Of a stretch of 40,592 nt of DNA, positions 7,106 to 16,460 are shown piece after piece. Every line of letters begins with the position of its first letter. Position 1 is the stretch's first letter. The notes under the pieces are model-generated. The model worked only from the letters and a program-made list of their open reading frames with translations. It searched no databases and was not told the DNA's origin. Source of the stretch: an uncultured Acetatifactor sp. (lineage in GTDB: Bacteria > Bacillota > Clostridia > Lachnospirales > Lachnospiraceae); contig CAJTKW010000036.1 in NCBI GenBank assembly GCA_910577035.1, positions 1-40,592 of the forward strand, in the 5' to 3' direction. The position numbers and the translations under genes are program-made.

Positions 7106-9220
7106 CTAAATCAGCGCATTGGCATCCAGAATCAGGGCGATTTCACCGTCACCGAGAATGGTTGCTCCACTGATAAACTTGCACTGCTTGATATATTTGC
7201 CCAGAGACTTGATAACGATTTCCTGCTGGCCGATCAGCTCATCGATCACAAGGCCCGCCATCTTATCCCCTTTCTTCACAATGACAACGATCAGGTTCTC
7301 ATCCGCCGCCTTCTTGCTCTCCACATCCAGCACCTCGTTCAGGCGGATCAGAGGAATCACCTGGCCCCGCAGATGGATCACCTCTTTATTCTGCACCAGC
7401 TTCACATCGGTGGGCTGAATATCCTCCAGTGTCTGGATGGAGCCCAGGGAAATGGCATATTTCTCATCTCCCACCACTACCATCAGCGCCTGAATGATTG
7501 CCAGCGTCAGGGGCAGCCTGATGGTCCATGTGCTTCCCTCACCCAGCTTGGACTTGACCTCCACCTCTCCGCTTAAGGATTCGATCTTGGAACGCACCAC
7601 ATCAAGGCCCACACCTCTTCCGGAGACATCCGTAACCTTCTTCGCCGTGGAAAAGCTGGGAAGGAACAGCAGATTGATAATTTCCTTTTCCGTCATATTG
7701 GCGGCCTGCTCGGGAGTGATGGAGCCCCGCTCAATTGCCTTATCCCTTACCGCGTCAGTATCAATACCGTTTCCGTCGTCCCTGACCTCAATGACCACGT
7801 TATTTCCGTCCTGATAAGCATCCAGGAAAATAGACCCCACCGAAGGCTTTCCCCTCTCGGCACGCAGTTCGGCAGACTCGATACCATGATCCGCGGAATT
7901 CCTTAACAGGTGCATCAAAGGGTCGCCGATCTCATCCACCACGGTACGGTCCAGCTCGGTCTCCTCACCGGTCATATACAGCTCCAGCTTCTTATCCAGC
8001 TTCTTGGAAAGATCGCGGATCATCCTGGGGAACTTGTTTACCACGCTCTCGATGGGAACCATCCTCACCTTCATCACTGACTCATGAAGGTTGGTAGTTA
8101 CCTGCTCCAGATACTCAATCTGCTCGTTAAAGGCGCTGTTGGTATTGGTCTGCTCCTGGCTGGAGACGGATACCAGGGAATTCTTCGCTATAATCAGCTC
8201 ACTGACCAGATTCATCAGGGAATCCAGCTTCTCAATATCCACACGCACGGTCCGGTTCACCACCGGCTTTGACGCTTTCTTAACATCCTGCTTAGCAGGT
8301 GCCGTCTGGGCGGGTGCCGCAGCAGGCTCCGCATGGGCCTCCGCCGCAGCCGCCGTCTCTGCCGGCAGCTCCTTCTCCTTTTCTTTCTCCTCCGCTTCCG
8401 CTTTCTCCGACGCTTCTATCTTCCTGTAGGATTCGTTGTCTTCCAGCAAAATGGGAGCGCCGAAAGCCTTTTCGATCTCGGACACGCTTTCGGCCGCCGT
8501 GATAATCCTGTCAATCTCCGCATCGGAAAGCAGGATCAGCGTAAAGTCCCGGTCAAACTTTTCATCCTCCACATCCTGGGCACTGGGCATGGAAACGATG
8601 ATTTCTGCCATCTCTTCCACTGCCTTGAACACCAGGAAAGCCCTTGCCGCCTTGAGGATACAGTTCTCCTGCACTACCACATTGAGGCCATAGACCTTCT
8701 TGCCCTGATTCTGCGCCTCCCGGATCACGGAAATCTGAGATTCGTCCAGGGTAATGTCATTCCACTTTTCCCCGCCCACAGGCTCCGAAGAAGCGGGTGC
8801 CGGGGCAGCCTCCTCCTTCGGCGAAGAAGCGCCCTTCTCCCCGTTTAAAATATCGTTCAGCTGCTTAATCAGTGCCTCATTGTCATTGGTTCCTTCGTCG
8901 GCATTATTCTGAATATTGTCGGTATACTCCTCCAACGCGTCAAGACATTGAAAAAGAACATCAATCAGCTTAGGCTGTACCTTAATATTTCCGTTGCGCA
9001 CTTCCGAGAACACATTCTCCATATCATGGGTCAGATTCTGCATTCTCTTGTACCCCATGGTACCCGCCATTCCCTTCAGCGAATGCGCCGCCCGGAAAAT
9101 CTCATTCACGGTATCCTCCCCTTCCGGATCGGATTCCAGTTCCAGAATCTGTGTGTTCAGATTCTGCAAATGTTCCTTCGTCTCGTCAAGGAAGATCTCA
9201 AGATACTGATTTACGTCCAT
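7106..9220 (-). CDS. cheA: chemotaxis histidine kinase CheA
   Basis: 704 aa from the ATG at 9218-9220, which has GGGGG at a good distance; an ATG five codons earlier is too close to its AAAGGG. Domains in order: phosphotransfer P1 (1-110) with the phosphorylated His46 in IFRAAHSLKGMAG; a CheY/CheB-binding P2 (about 150-260); an Ala/Glu/Pro-rich linker; dimerisation P3 (about 325-390) with KLDSLMNLVSELIIAKN; the ATP-binding P4 (about 390-570) with HLLRNSADHGIE, VRDDGNGID and SGRGVGLDVV; and a C-terminal CheW-like P5 (about 575-704). All catalytic motifs are present. It phosphorylates CheY and CheB, both encoded in this operon. Confidence 0.97.
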   Translation of the reverse strand: MDVNQYLEIFLDETKEHLQNLNTQILELESDPEGEDTVNEIFRAAHSLKGMAGTMGYKRMQNLTHDMENVFSEVRNGNIKVQPKLIDVLFQCLDALEEYTDNIQNNADEGTNDNEALIKQLNDILNGEKGASSPKEEAAPAPASSEPVGGEKWNDITLDESQISVIREAQNQGKKVYGLNVVVQENCILKAARAFLVFKAVEEMAEIIVSMPSAQDVEDEKFDRDFTLILLSDAEIDRIITAAESVSEIEKAFGAPILLEDNESYRKIEASEKAEAEEKEKEKELPAETAAAAEAHAEPAAAPAQTAPAKQDVKKASKPVVNRTVRVDIEKLDSLMNLVSELIIAKNSLVSVSSQEQTNTNSAFNEQIEYLEQVTTNLHESVMKVRMVPIESVVNKFPRMIRDLSKKLDKKLELYMTGEETELDRTVVDEIGDPLMHLLRNSADHGIESAELRAERGKPSVGSIFLDAYQDGNNVVIEVRDDGNGIDTDAVRDKAIERGSITPEQAANMTEKEIINLLFLPSFSTAKKVTDVSGRGVGLDVVRSKIESLSGEVEVKSKLGEGSTWTIRLPLTLAIIQALMVVVGDEKYAISLGSIQTLEDIQPTDVKLVQNKEVIHLRGQVIPLIRLNEVLDVESKKAADENLIVVIVKKGDKMAGLVIDELIGQQEIVIKSLGKYIKQCKFISGATILGDGEIALILDANALI

Positions 9221-9250
9221 ACTGCTTACCCCCATCCCTTTCTTTTGTGG

Positions 9251-10333
9251 CTATGCTTTCACACCAACATTTAAGATGATTTCCTGTGCAATCTGGTCCA
9301 GCGGTACTACCTGGTCCGACAGCCCTGCCGCAACCACCGCCTTTGGCATACCGTACACCGTACAGGTTGCCTGACTCTGAGAGATTACATGAACCGGCCT
9401 TTTGGCCTCCAGATTTCTGATTCCTTCCGTTCCGTCTGCCCCCATTCCCGTCATGACGACACAGACGATCTTGTCGTAATGGCTGTCGGCCAGGGATTCA
9501 TACATATAATTTGCACAGGGCTTAACCCCTTCCCTGGTGGGCTCGTCCGTATAGTGGATCGTATACTTGCCGCCCACGCGCCTGACATTCATGTGCATAC
9601 CGCCCATGGCCACATAGACACAGCCCTTCAGCAGCTCCTCCCCTTCCTGCGCCTCCTTCACACGAATGGCGCTCAGTTCGTTCAGCCGCTCCGCAAGGGA
9701 TGCAGTAAACCCCTTTGGCATATGCTGCACCAGCAGCACCGGTGCATCCAGCTCCGCCGGAAGCCTGGTAATCACTTCCTGCAGGGCCTTGGGCCCGCCT
9801 GTGGAGCTGGCAATGGCAACTACCTTCGTCCCCGGTGCCTTGGCGGAATACTTTCTGGCAATATCCACCATCCTGGCTGTGACCTGTCTGCTCTCCTGCT
9901 GCTTCTCCCGGGACTCCAGCTCCGGCAGCCGGCTGTTGACCACAACCTCCAGGATCTCCAGAAATTGCTTCCGGAAGGTGTCCACACGGCAGTCCACCGC
10001 ACTGTCCGGCTTATGTATGAAGTCAAGGGCGCCCAGCTCCAGCGCATCCAGGGTAAGCTTTGCCCCTTCCCTGGTATCCGTACTGGCCACCATTATCCTT
10101 GCCCGGATCTTGTTATCCCGCAGCTTCTCCAGCAGCTGAATGCCGTTCATTTTCGGCATGTTCACGTCGAGAACCACCGCGTCATACTGATTCCTGCCAA
10201 GCAGATCAAGCGCCTCCAGCCCGTTTGTGGCCCTGGCCACAACGCGGAATCTTTCATCTGATTCAATTATATCACAGAGGACTCTTCTCATGAGTGCAGA
10301 ATCATCAACGATTAGAATTTTTTTCTGTGTCAT
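9251..10333 (-). CDS. cheB: chemotaxis protein-glutamate methylesterase CheB
   Basis: 360 aa. Residues 1-125 are a receiver domain with Asp10 and Asp11, phosphoacceptor Asp56 (VVLDVNMPKMNG) and Lys108. After a charged linker the methylesterase domain (about 168-360) shows Ser177 in IASSTGGPKAL, His204 in VQHMPKGFT and Asp300 in TGMGADG. It removes methyl groups from receptors, and its activity rises when CheA phosphorylates it. The start overlaps the stop of the PilZ gene by 4 bases (ATGA). The opposing methyltransferase CheR is not in the window. Confidence 0.97.
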   Translation of the reverse strand: MTQKKILIVDDSALMRRVLCDIIESDERFRVVARATNGLEALDLLGRNQYDAVVLDVNMPKMNGIQLLEKLRDNKIRARIMVASTDTREGAKLTLDALELGALDFIHKPDSAVDCRVDTFRKQFLEILEVVVNSRLPELESREKQQESRQVTARMVDIARKYSAKAPGTKVVAIASSTGGPKALQEVITRLPAELDAPVLLVQHMPKGFTASLAERLNELSAIRVKEAQEGEELLKGCVYVAMGGMHMNVRRVGGKYTIHYTDEPTREGVKPCANYMYESLADSHYDKIVCVVMTGMGADGTEGIRNLEAKRPVHVISQSQATCTVYGMPKAVVAAGLSDQVVPLDQIAQEIILNVGVKA

Positions 10334-11064
10334 GAATCATTTTCCTTTCTTCGGCTCTTTCTTTCTTCTTCGAAAATGTACCTGATGATTTCCTCTCTCG
10401 TCTTCTGGTCCATGTCATAGTACTGCACCCTGTGCTCCCATGTACCGGGACGGTTTTCCAGTTCCCTGGCGCTTAATACCTTACCCACAACCTCATACTT
10501 CTTCTGCTCGTTGTTTTTCAACAGGTTGTAGCTGATGTAAAGAAAGCTTTCCTCTTCATACTTCTGGGTAGAAATAAACCGCAGCCCCCCGCCGCTGATG
10601 TCCACTATGACGCTTTGGCGCAGAGGAAGCCCCGGCGTCAGCATATAATTCTCGCTTTCCTCTATGGCCTGGATCTCTTCCTCCTCCAGGTTTCTGGCAC
10701 ACATTTCCAGGGCACAGCTGAAGCGGTAATACTCCCGCCGCTGGTACTTCCTGAGATTGCTGGTCATCTCCACCACCAGAAGATATACATTATTACTCTT
10801 ATACCTGTCAATAATCCGGGCAAAACACTGAAAAAGCCCGCTGGAACCGTAGAATACCAGATCAAACTCGCTGTCCACCGGAAGCAGAATCAGCTTGGTC
10901 TGCTCCATGGGCATTGTGATCTCCAGCGTATCCTCCGACAGGAAATCATGCAGGCTACTGTAAAAGGTCCGCTTCTTGCCATCCCTCTGCATCTGCTTTT
11001 CCCCGGCCCGGCCCACTGCCTGCAGTTCTATTTTATCACCTATCGAAACAAATTTAGAAAGCAT
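10330..11064 (-). CDS. PilZ-domain flagellar brake protein (YcgR-like)
   Basis: About 244 aa from the ATG at 11062-11064 (AGGA 8 bases upstream); an ATG at 11073 and a GTG at 11082 are alternatives. The N-terminal YcgR-like domain (about 5-100) is followed by a PilZ domain (about 105-235) with both cyclic-di-GMP contacts: Arg110-x3-Arg114 in QRREYYRF and Asp155-x-Ser-x2-Gly160 in VDISGGGLRF. Proteins of this type bind cyclic-di-GMP and slow or bias the motor at the stator-rotor interface. Location inside the operon, between flhG and cheB, supports a brake role. The B. subtilis homologue YpfA is encoded elsewhere, so this linkage is worth noting. Confidence 0.9.
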   Translation of the reverse strand: MLSKFVSIGDKIELQAVGRAGEKQMQRDGKKRTFYSSLHDFLSEDTLEITMPMEQTKLILLPVDSEFDLVFYGSSGLFQCFARIIDRYKSNNVYLLVVEMTSNLRKYQRREYYRFSCALEMCARNLEEEEIQAIEESENYMLTPGLPLRQSVIVDISGGGLRFISTQKYEEESFLYISYNLLKNNEQKKYEVVGKVLSARELENRPGTWEHRVQYYDMDQKTREEIIRYIFEEERKSRRKENDS

Positions 11065-11093
11065 TGACACCATCCTAACCACCGTCCCGTTCC

Positions 11094-11969
11094 CTATTTT
11101 TTACCGATCATCAAGTGGGAGAAAAAGGCTGCCATCCCCCTCTTGGGCTGTCTCTCTTCCTCTTCCTTCCCCAGAAGCTTACGCGCCATTTTCTCGTATG
11201 CCGCAGCGGATTTTGCCCCCGGATTCTGAATGGAAACCGGCATCTGCTGCATCACGGCCCGCAGCAGCTGTACATCCTCCGGCACACTCCCCAGATATGT
11301 CATGGGAATCTTTAAGTACCTCGACACTACCGCATTGAGCTTGTCAAAAAGGATCAGTCCCTCTTCTTCCTTCTCCACCCGGTTGGCAATCATCTTTACC
11401 TTGGTAGCTTCCTCGCTGAATCTGGGATGCCTGTACAGTGCCTTCAGCAGGGAATAGGAATCGGTGATGGAAGTAGGCTCCGGCGTGGTTACCAGCAGAA
11501 TCTCACCGCTGGCCACCAGAAATTCCAGTACCGCATCGGAAATTCCCGCTCCGGTATCCACAATGATAATATCCGCTATGCTGTCCAGCTCCACCAGGTT
11601 CTGTATAATATAATTCAAATAATCACGGCTTAAATTCGACATACCTGCAATTCCGCTGCCACCGGAAATAAATCCCACATCCATAGGCCCCCAGGTAATA
11701 ATTTCCCTGATGTTCATCCCCTGATAAATCAGGTCACAGAAATTATGCTTTGGAACGGTGCCGAACATGATCTCGATATTGGCAAGCCCGAAATCTGCGT
11801 CCAGAATAATAATCTTCTGATCCATCTTTCGAAACTGGACTGCCAGATTAATGGAAGTATTGGACTTTCCCACGCCCCCCTTGCCGCTTGTAACTGTGAT
11901 CACACGGGCCAGGGGTTTGGCCTGCTGCTGGCTTGCCTTGATAATTCTCAGTTGTTCCGCCTGATCCAT
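11094..11969 (-). CDS. flhG: flagellar number/placement ATPase FlhG (YlxH, MinD-like)
   Basis: 291 aa ParA/MinD-type ATPase. The deviant Walker A is at about residues 29-37 (SGKGGVGKSNTS, signature Lys30), followed by IIILDADFGLAN and IIIVDTGAGIS. The C-terminus (AAFFSHLMIGKK) may serve as membrane contact. FlhG stimulates the GTPase FlhF and helps assemble FliM/FliY into the C-ring, setting flagellar number and position. A strong AAGGAGG lies before the ATG. flhF is directly upstream, the standard pairing. Confidence 0.95.
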   Translation of the reverse strand: MDQAEQLRIIKASQQQAKPLARVITVTSGKGGVGKSNTSINLAVQFRKMDQKIIILDADFGLANIEIMFGTVPKHNFCDLIYQGMNIREIITWGPMDVGFISGGSGIAGMSNLSRDYLNYIIQNLVELDSIADIIIVDTGAGISDAVLEFLVASGEILLVTTPEPTSITDSYSLLKALYRHPRFSEEATKVKMIANRVEKEEEGLILFDKLNAVVSRYLKIPMTYLGSVPEDVQLLRAVMQQMPVSIQNPGAKSAAAYEKMARKLLGKEEEERQPKRGMAAFFSHLMIGKK

Positions 11970-11997
11970 GGCGCCTCCTTTTCCTCATCGTAAAACC

Positions 11998-13242
11998 TCA
12001 TCGCCTTCCTGTGCTGAGCAGGCTCTTGACCGTCTTCTGGGGATTGAACAGTTCAATGTCATCGGGAACGTTCTGCCCGAAGGTCACGTAGGCGATAGGC
12101 ACCTCCACATACAGTCTCAGGTTCATCAGATTCCCCAGTGAAGATGTTTCATCCAGTTTCGTAAAAATCAGCTGATACTCGTCTATCTCCTTGTAGCTCA
12201 TGGCAATCCGCTGCAGATCCCGATATTTCGTAGTGGCCGACAGCACCAGGAAGGTCTGGCACTCTCCCGACTCTCGCGCCACCTGAAGTAGCAGCTTCAT
12301 CTTCTCCAGCAGCTCCTCGTTCTGGTGGGAATGTCCCGCCGTATCTACAAAAATATAATCAAAGTCCCTGAAGTCCGAGATTGCCGTCCGAATCTCGTCT
12401 TCCGAATATATAACCCGGAAGGGCGCCTCCAGAATATTGGCGTAAGTACGCAGCTGCTCCGCTGCCGCAATACGATAGGTATCCGCGGTCAGAAGCGCCA
12501 CCTTCTTTTTCTCATCCACGGAAAAATGGCTGGCAATCTTGGCAATGGTGGTCGTCTTCCCGATCCCCGTAGGCCCCATGAACAACAGGGTTTTGGGACC
12601 CTTTGCTGCCGGGGTAATCCCTTCTGCCTTTCCGAATTTCAGGATCATTTTCTGGTACACGTTTGCCAGAATATAGTCAAAAGGCAGATTAGGCTTCCTG
12701 TTCTTCTCCAGATCGTCCACGATCAGATTGGCATACTTTTCATCCACCTCGTTTTCTATCATGGTATTATACAACAGCCTGATAAACTTATCCTGCTCTT
12801 TGCTTCCGTCGTCGGGGGCTGCCGTGCCTTCCCGGCCCTCGCCCTCCGGAGATGCCGGCTCCTCCTGGGCCGGCTCGCTCCTGGCCGCTTCCTGCTGAAA
12901 GCGGGACACCAGCATGGTCTGCAGACTGTCCAGCTTCTTCTCGATATTCTGTGAGCTCTCGTTCATAACGCTGACGGCATTCTGGGCGGCACGCACCCCC
13001 TCCTCCAGCTTTGCCGTGTCGGGATCCACTGTCCTGGGTGCTTCCCTGCGTACTGTCTTTAAGGAATCCCCGTCTTCCTCCAACGCCACGGTCACTTCTA
13101 CCTGCTTTCCTCCGAAGACTCCTGAAAATCCTTTTTTCTTTGCAGTTTTTACATTCATGACTACCAGCCCGCTGCCCAATTCCTTCCTGGCAGCCTCTGT
13201 AGCCTCCTCCTCTGTCTTTCCTACAAATTTTTTGATTATCAT
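11998..13242 (-). CDS. flhF: flagellar SRP-type GTPase FlhF
   Basis: 414 aa. FlhF is the third SRP GTPase beside Ffh and FtsY and marks where a flagellum is built. There is a basic N-terminal region, a variable Pro/Glu-rich linker (about 115-150), an N domain (about 150-205) and the G domain (about 215-414) with the P-loop LFMGPTGIGKTTTIAKIA (lysine at 229), LLTADTYRIAAAEQL, FVDTAGHS and FTKLDETSSLGN. The ATG overlaps the flhA stop by one base (TAATG), so the two are translationally coupled. Confidence 0.97.
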   Translation of the reverse strand: MIIKKFVGKTEEEATEAARKELGSGLVVMNVKTAKKKGFSGVFGGKQVEVTVALEEDGDSLKTVRREAPRTVDPDTAKLEEGVRAAQNAVSVMNESSQNIEKKLDSLQTMLVSRFQQEAARSEPAQEEPASPEGEGREGTAAPDDGSKEQDKFIRLLYNTMIENEVDEKYANLIVDDLEKNRKPNLPFDYILANVYQKMILKFGKAEGITPAAKGPKTLLFMGPTGIGKTTTIAKIASHFSVDEKKKVALLTADTYRIAAAEQLRTYANILEAPFRVIYSEDEIRTAISDFRDFDYIFVDTAGHSHQNEELLEKMKLLLQVARESGECQTFLVLSATTKYRDLQRIAMSYKEIDEYQLIFTKLDETSSLGNLMNLRLYVEVPIAYVTFGQNVPDDIELFNPQKTVKSLLSTGRR

Positions 13243-15287
13243 TATGCCGTCACCATCCCAACTGACTGTAATTCTACGTTAGATTCCACCTCGTTATACG
13301 ATACCACCACAAGCTCCTTGAAGTAATCCTCCGTCAGGCGCTTGAAATACATACGCACAATGGGCGACGTGATAACGATAGGGCTCTTTCCCAGATTTTC
13401 CAGCTTCTGGACCTCCTTGCCCACAGAATCTATAATCATCCGGGACCTGCCCGGATCCAGGTTCAGGAAGGCACCGTTCTCCGTCTGCTTGACGCTTCCC
13501 ATGATTTCCTGCTCAATCTTGGGATCCAGTGTCACCACACTGGTAGTCTCATGGGCAGGGAAATACTTGGTGGAAATTGCCCGCTTCAGGCTTTGGCGGA
13601 CATATTCCGTGAGAATATCCGTATCCCTGGTAGTCGGTGCGTAATCTGCCAGCGTCTCCATTATGGTGAGCAGATCCCTGATGGAAATGCCTTCCTTGAG
13701 CAGATTCTGCAGAACCTTCTGGATCTCGCCCAGCCCGAGAAGCTTCGGCACCAGCTCCTCCACCAGCGAAGGATTGCTTTCCTTCATATTGTTGACAAGA
13801 TTCTGTACATCCTGGCGGGTCAGCAGCTCGTCGATATACTGCCGGATGACCTCGGTCAGGTGGGTGGCAATAATGGAGGGCGGATCCACCACCGTATATC
13901 CCAGGCTCTCGGCCCTCTCCCTCTGGCTCTCGGTAATCCAGATTGCCGGCAGATGGAAGGAAGGCTCAAAGGTGGGGATACCCGTAATCTCTTCCTCCAC
14001 ATAGCCGGGATTCATTGCCATATAATGGTCGAAAAGGATTTCTCCCTCGCTGACCTGTATGCCCTTGATCTTGATAATATACTGATTCGGGTTCAGCTGG
14101 ATATTGTCCCGCAGTCTGATAATGGGCACCACAGTACCCAGCTCCAGCGCAATCTGCCTTCGGATCATCACCACACGGTCCAAAAGGTCGCCGCCCTGGT
14201 TCACGTCGGCAAGGGGGATAATGCCATAGCCGAATTCCAGCTCAATGGGATCCACCTGCAGCAGGCTGTTTACGTTCTCCGGCTGCCGGATCTCCTCGGC
14301 GGCAGCTTCCTCCTCGTCCACGGCCTGCTCGATGCCGGCAATCTCCAGACTGCCTGCCATCATCCTGCCTCCCACCACGAAGAGCAGTCCCAGCCCTACA
14401 AAGAGCACCGTATTCAGTTCGGTAACCACACCCAGAAAAGCAAGGGTTGCCCCTACCAGATACATAACCTTGGGCACGCCGAAGAGCTGCCTGACAATGG
14501 CGGGACCGAAATCCGCCTCCTTGCTGCCCTTGGTGACAAGAATACCTGTGGAAAGAGAGATCAGCAGGGAAGGGATCTGGCTCACAAGGCCGTCACCGAT
14601 GGTCAGGATACCATAAGTATCCAGCGCGGTACTGGCATCCACGCCCAGGCGCAGCACACCCATGGCAATACCGCCTGCCAGGTTGATGACTGTCAAAATC
14701 AAACCTGCCACCGCATCTCCTTTGACGTATTTCACGGCACCGTCCATGGAACCGAAGAAACTGGATTCCTGCTGTATCTTGTCACGTCTTGCCTTGGCTT
14801 CTTTGTCGTCGATGGCTCCCGTATTCAAATCCGCGTCAATGGCCATCTGCTTACCGGGCATGGCATCCAGGGTGAATCTCGCCGTTACCTCAGCCACACG
14901 CTCGGAACCTTTGTTGATGACCAGGAACTGGATCAATATCAGGATAATGAAAATAATGGCACCCACGATCAGGTCGCCGCCGCCTACAAACTTACCGAAG
15001 GTCTTTACCACGTTACCGGAATCTCCCGTGGTAAGGATCAGCCTGGTGGAAGACACATTCAGGGCAATCCTGAATATCGTCGTAAACAGCAGGATCGTCG
15101 GGAAATAAGATATATCCAGCACTTCCTCGGTAAACATACATACAAAAAGTATGGTAAACGCTATTGCTATATTAAATGCCATGCACACGTCAACCAGTAC
15201 GGCAGGAAGCGGGACAATAAACATAATAAAGGCAATCAGGATATAAAGCGCGACAATCGCGTCTGTTTTTGCCATTTTCAGATTCAT
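13242..15287 (-). CDS. flhA: flagellar type III export gate protein FlhA
   Basis: 681 aa, the full family length. The N-terminal half (about 1-330) is membrane-embedded with around eight helices and the conserved cytoplasmic loop between helices 4 and 5 (FTLDAMPGKQMAIDADLN then TGAIDDKEAKARR). The C-terminal half (about 350-681) is the cytosolic domain that docks substrates and chaperones. FlhA couples proton flow to export. AAAGGAGG precedes the ATG. A very long antisense open frame opposite this gene is a codon-usage artefact. Confidence 0.98.
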   Translation of the reverse strand: MNLKMAKTDAIVALYILIAFIMFIVPLPAVLVDVCMAFNIAIAFTILFVCMFTEEVLDISYFPTILLFTTIFRIALNVSSTRLILTTGDSGNVVKTFGKFVGGGDLIVGAIIFIILILIQFLVINKGSERVAEVTARFTLDAMPGKQMAIDADLNTGAIDDKEAKARRDKIQQESSFFGSMDGAVKYVKGDAVAGLILTVINLAGGIAMGVLRLGVDASTALDTYGILTIGDGLVSQIPSLLISLSTGILVTKGSKEADFGPAIVRQLFGVPKVMYLVGATLAFLGVVTELNTVLFVGLGLLFVVGGRMMAGSLEIAGIEQAVDEEEAAAEEIRQPENVNSLLQVDPIELEFGYGIIPLADVNQGGDLLDRVVMIRRQIALELGTVVPIIRLRDNIQLNPNQYIIKIKGIQVSEGEILFDHYMAMNPGYVEEEITGIPTFEPSFHLPAIWITESQRERAESLGYTVVDPPSIIATHLTEVIRQYIDELLTRQDVQNLVNNMKESNPSLVEELVPKLLGLGEIQKVLQNLLKEGISIRDLLTIMETLADYAPTTRDTDILTEYVRQSLKRAISTKYFPAHETTSVVTLDPKIEQEIMGSVKQTENGAFLNLDPGRSRMIIDSVGKEVQKLENLGKSPIVITSPIVRMYFKRLTEDYFKELVVVSYNEVESNVELQSVGMVTA

Positions 15288-15350
15288 ACCCGTTTCCTCC
15301 TTTCTATCCTATTCCGAAAGCCTCACATTATTCAACCCCGGAAAATCTTC

Positions 15351-16460
15351 TCACAATTTACCTTTTAACTGATATACGAACGCCAGCACGTCCGCCACCG
15401 CCTGATACAGCTCCGGCGGGATCATCTGCCCGATGTCCACGTTAGCGTACAGCATACGGGCCAGAGGCTTATTTTCCACAATCTCTATCTGGTTCTCCCT
15501 GGCGACCTCCTTGATCCGTGCCGCCATGTAATCCTCGCCCTTGGCAATGACCACGGGCGCTTCCGCCACCTCGGGGTCATACTTGACAGCCACGGCATAG
15601 TGCGTAGGGTTTGTGATAACCACATCCGCCTGGGGCAGATCCTGCATCATACGGCGTCTGGAAGCCTCCTGCATTTTCTGGCGGATCTTACCCTTGATCT
15701 GGGGATCGCCCTCCTGCTGTTTGTACTCTTCCTTGATCTCCTGCTTGGTCATCTTCATGTCATTTTTGAATTTCACCCTCTGATAAGCGAAATCCGCCAG
15801 AGCTATAAACATATACAACGCCGCAATCCGAATACCGAGATCGATCACAATCTGAGCCGCAAGGGTAATACCCTGCATCAGCCCCATTCCGTAGAGATTG
15901 AGCAGCAGCATTTCCCGGTCTCTCAGGTAATTATAACAGATAAAGGCAATCAAGCCAATCTTTGCAATCGATTTAATTAATTCCGCCAGGGAATTGACGG
16001 AAAAAATCTTTTTAAACCCTTTCAGCGGATTGATCTTATTGAATTTCGGCATCAGGGGCTTAAAGGTGGGCTCCCATTTGACCTGGATAATGTCACTGAC
16101 GAAGGCTACCACAAAGCCAATCAGCAGAAGCGGCGCTATGATAACCAGCGTCTGTACCATCATCATGGAAAACACGGCCCTGGCATCCGGCTCCGGCATA
16201 CGTCCCTCCCAGTAAGTGGCAATGTCCGGAATCCGGTCATAGGCATTGGGAAATATTTCCAGAAGCTGGGTGCCGATACTCCCCACAAACAGCTTCAGGC
16301 ACAGGAACAGCGCCATCAGCCCCAGGCCGTTGGCGACCTCCCGGCTTTTTGCTACCTGCCCCTCCTTGCGGGCATCATCCAGCTTCTTCTGAGTGGCGGG
16401 CTCCGTCTTCTCGCCGCCCATTCCTTCCTTTGCAAAAAACTGCAGATTATATCGGATCAT
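15351..16460 (-). CDS. flhB: flagellar export gate switch protein FlhB
   Basis: 369 aa. The N-terminus (EGMGGEKTEPATQKKLDDAR) and four membrane helices (about 45-215) are typical. The C-terminal cytosolic domain keeps the autocleavage site Asn284-Pro-Thr-His287 (VVITNPTHYAVAVKYD), so it should self-cleave to switch export from hook to filament substrates. The start overlaps the fliR stop by four bases (ATGA). FliK, the ruler that triggers this switch, is encoded in the same operon. Confidence 0.97.
   Translation of the reverse strand: MIRYNLQFFAKEGMGGEKTEPATQKKLDDARKEGQVAKSREVANGLGLMALFLCLKLFVGSIGTQLLEIFPNAYDRIPDIATYWEGRMPEPDARAVFSMMMVQTLVIIAPLLLIGFVVAFVSDIIQVKWEPTFKPLMPKFNKINPLKGFKKIFSVNSLAELIKSIAKIGLIAFICYNYLRDREMLLLNLYGMGLMQGITLAAQIVIDLGIRIAALYMFIALADFAYQRVKFKNDMKMTKQEIKEEYKQQEGDPQIKGKIRQKMQEASRRRMMQDLPQADVVITNPTHYAVAVKYDPEVAEAPVVIAKGEDYMAARIKEVARENQIEIVENKPLARMLYANVDIGQMIPPELYQAVADVLAFVYQLKGKL

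Noticed and set aside
13551..15368. 605-codon open frame on the plus strand opposite flhA
   Set aside because: It is a complete antisense shadow of flhA, without a ribosome site or family match. The bias of the real gene removes stops on the other strand.
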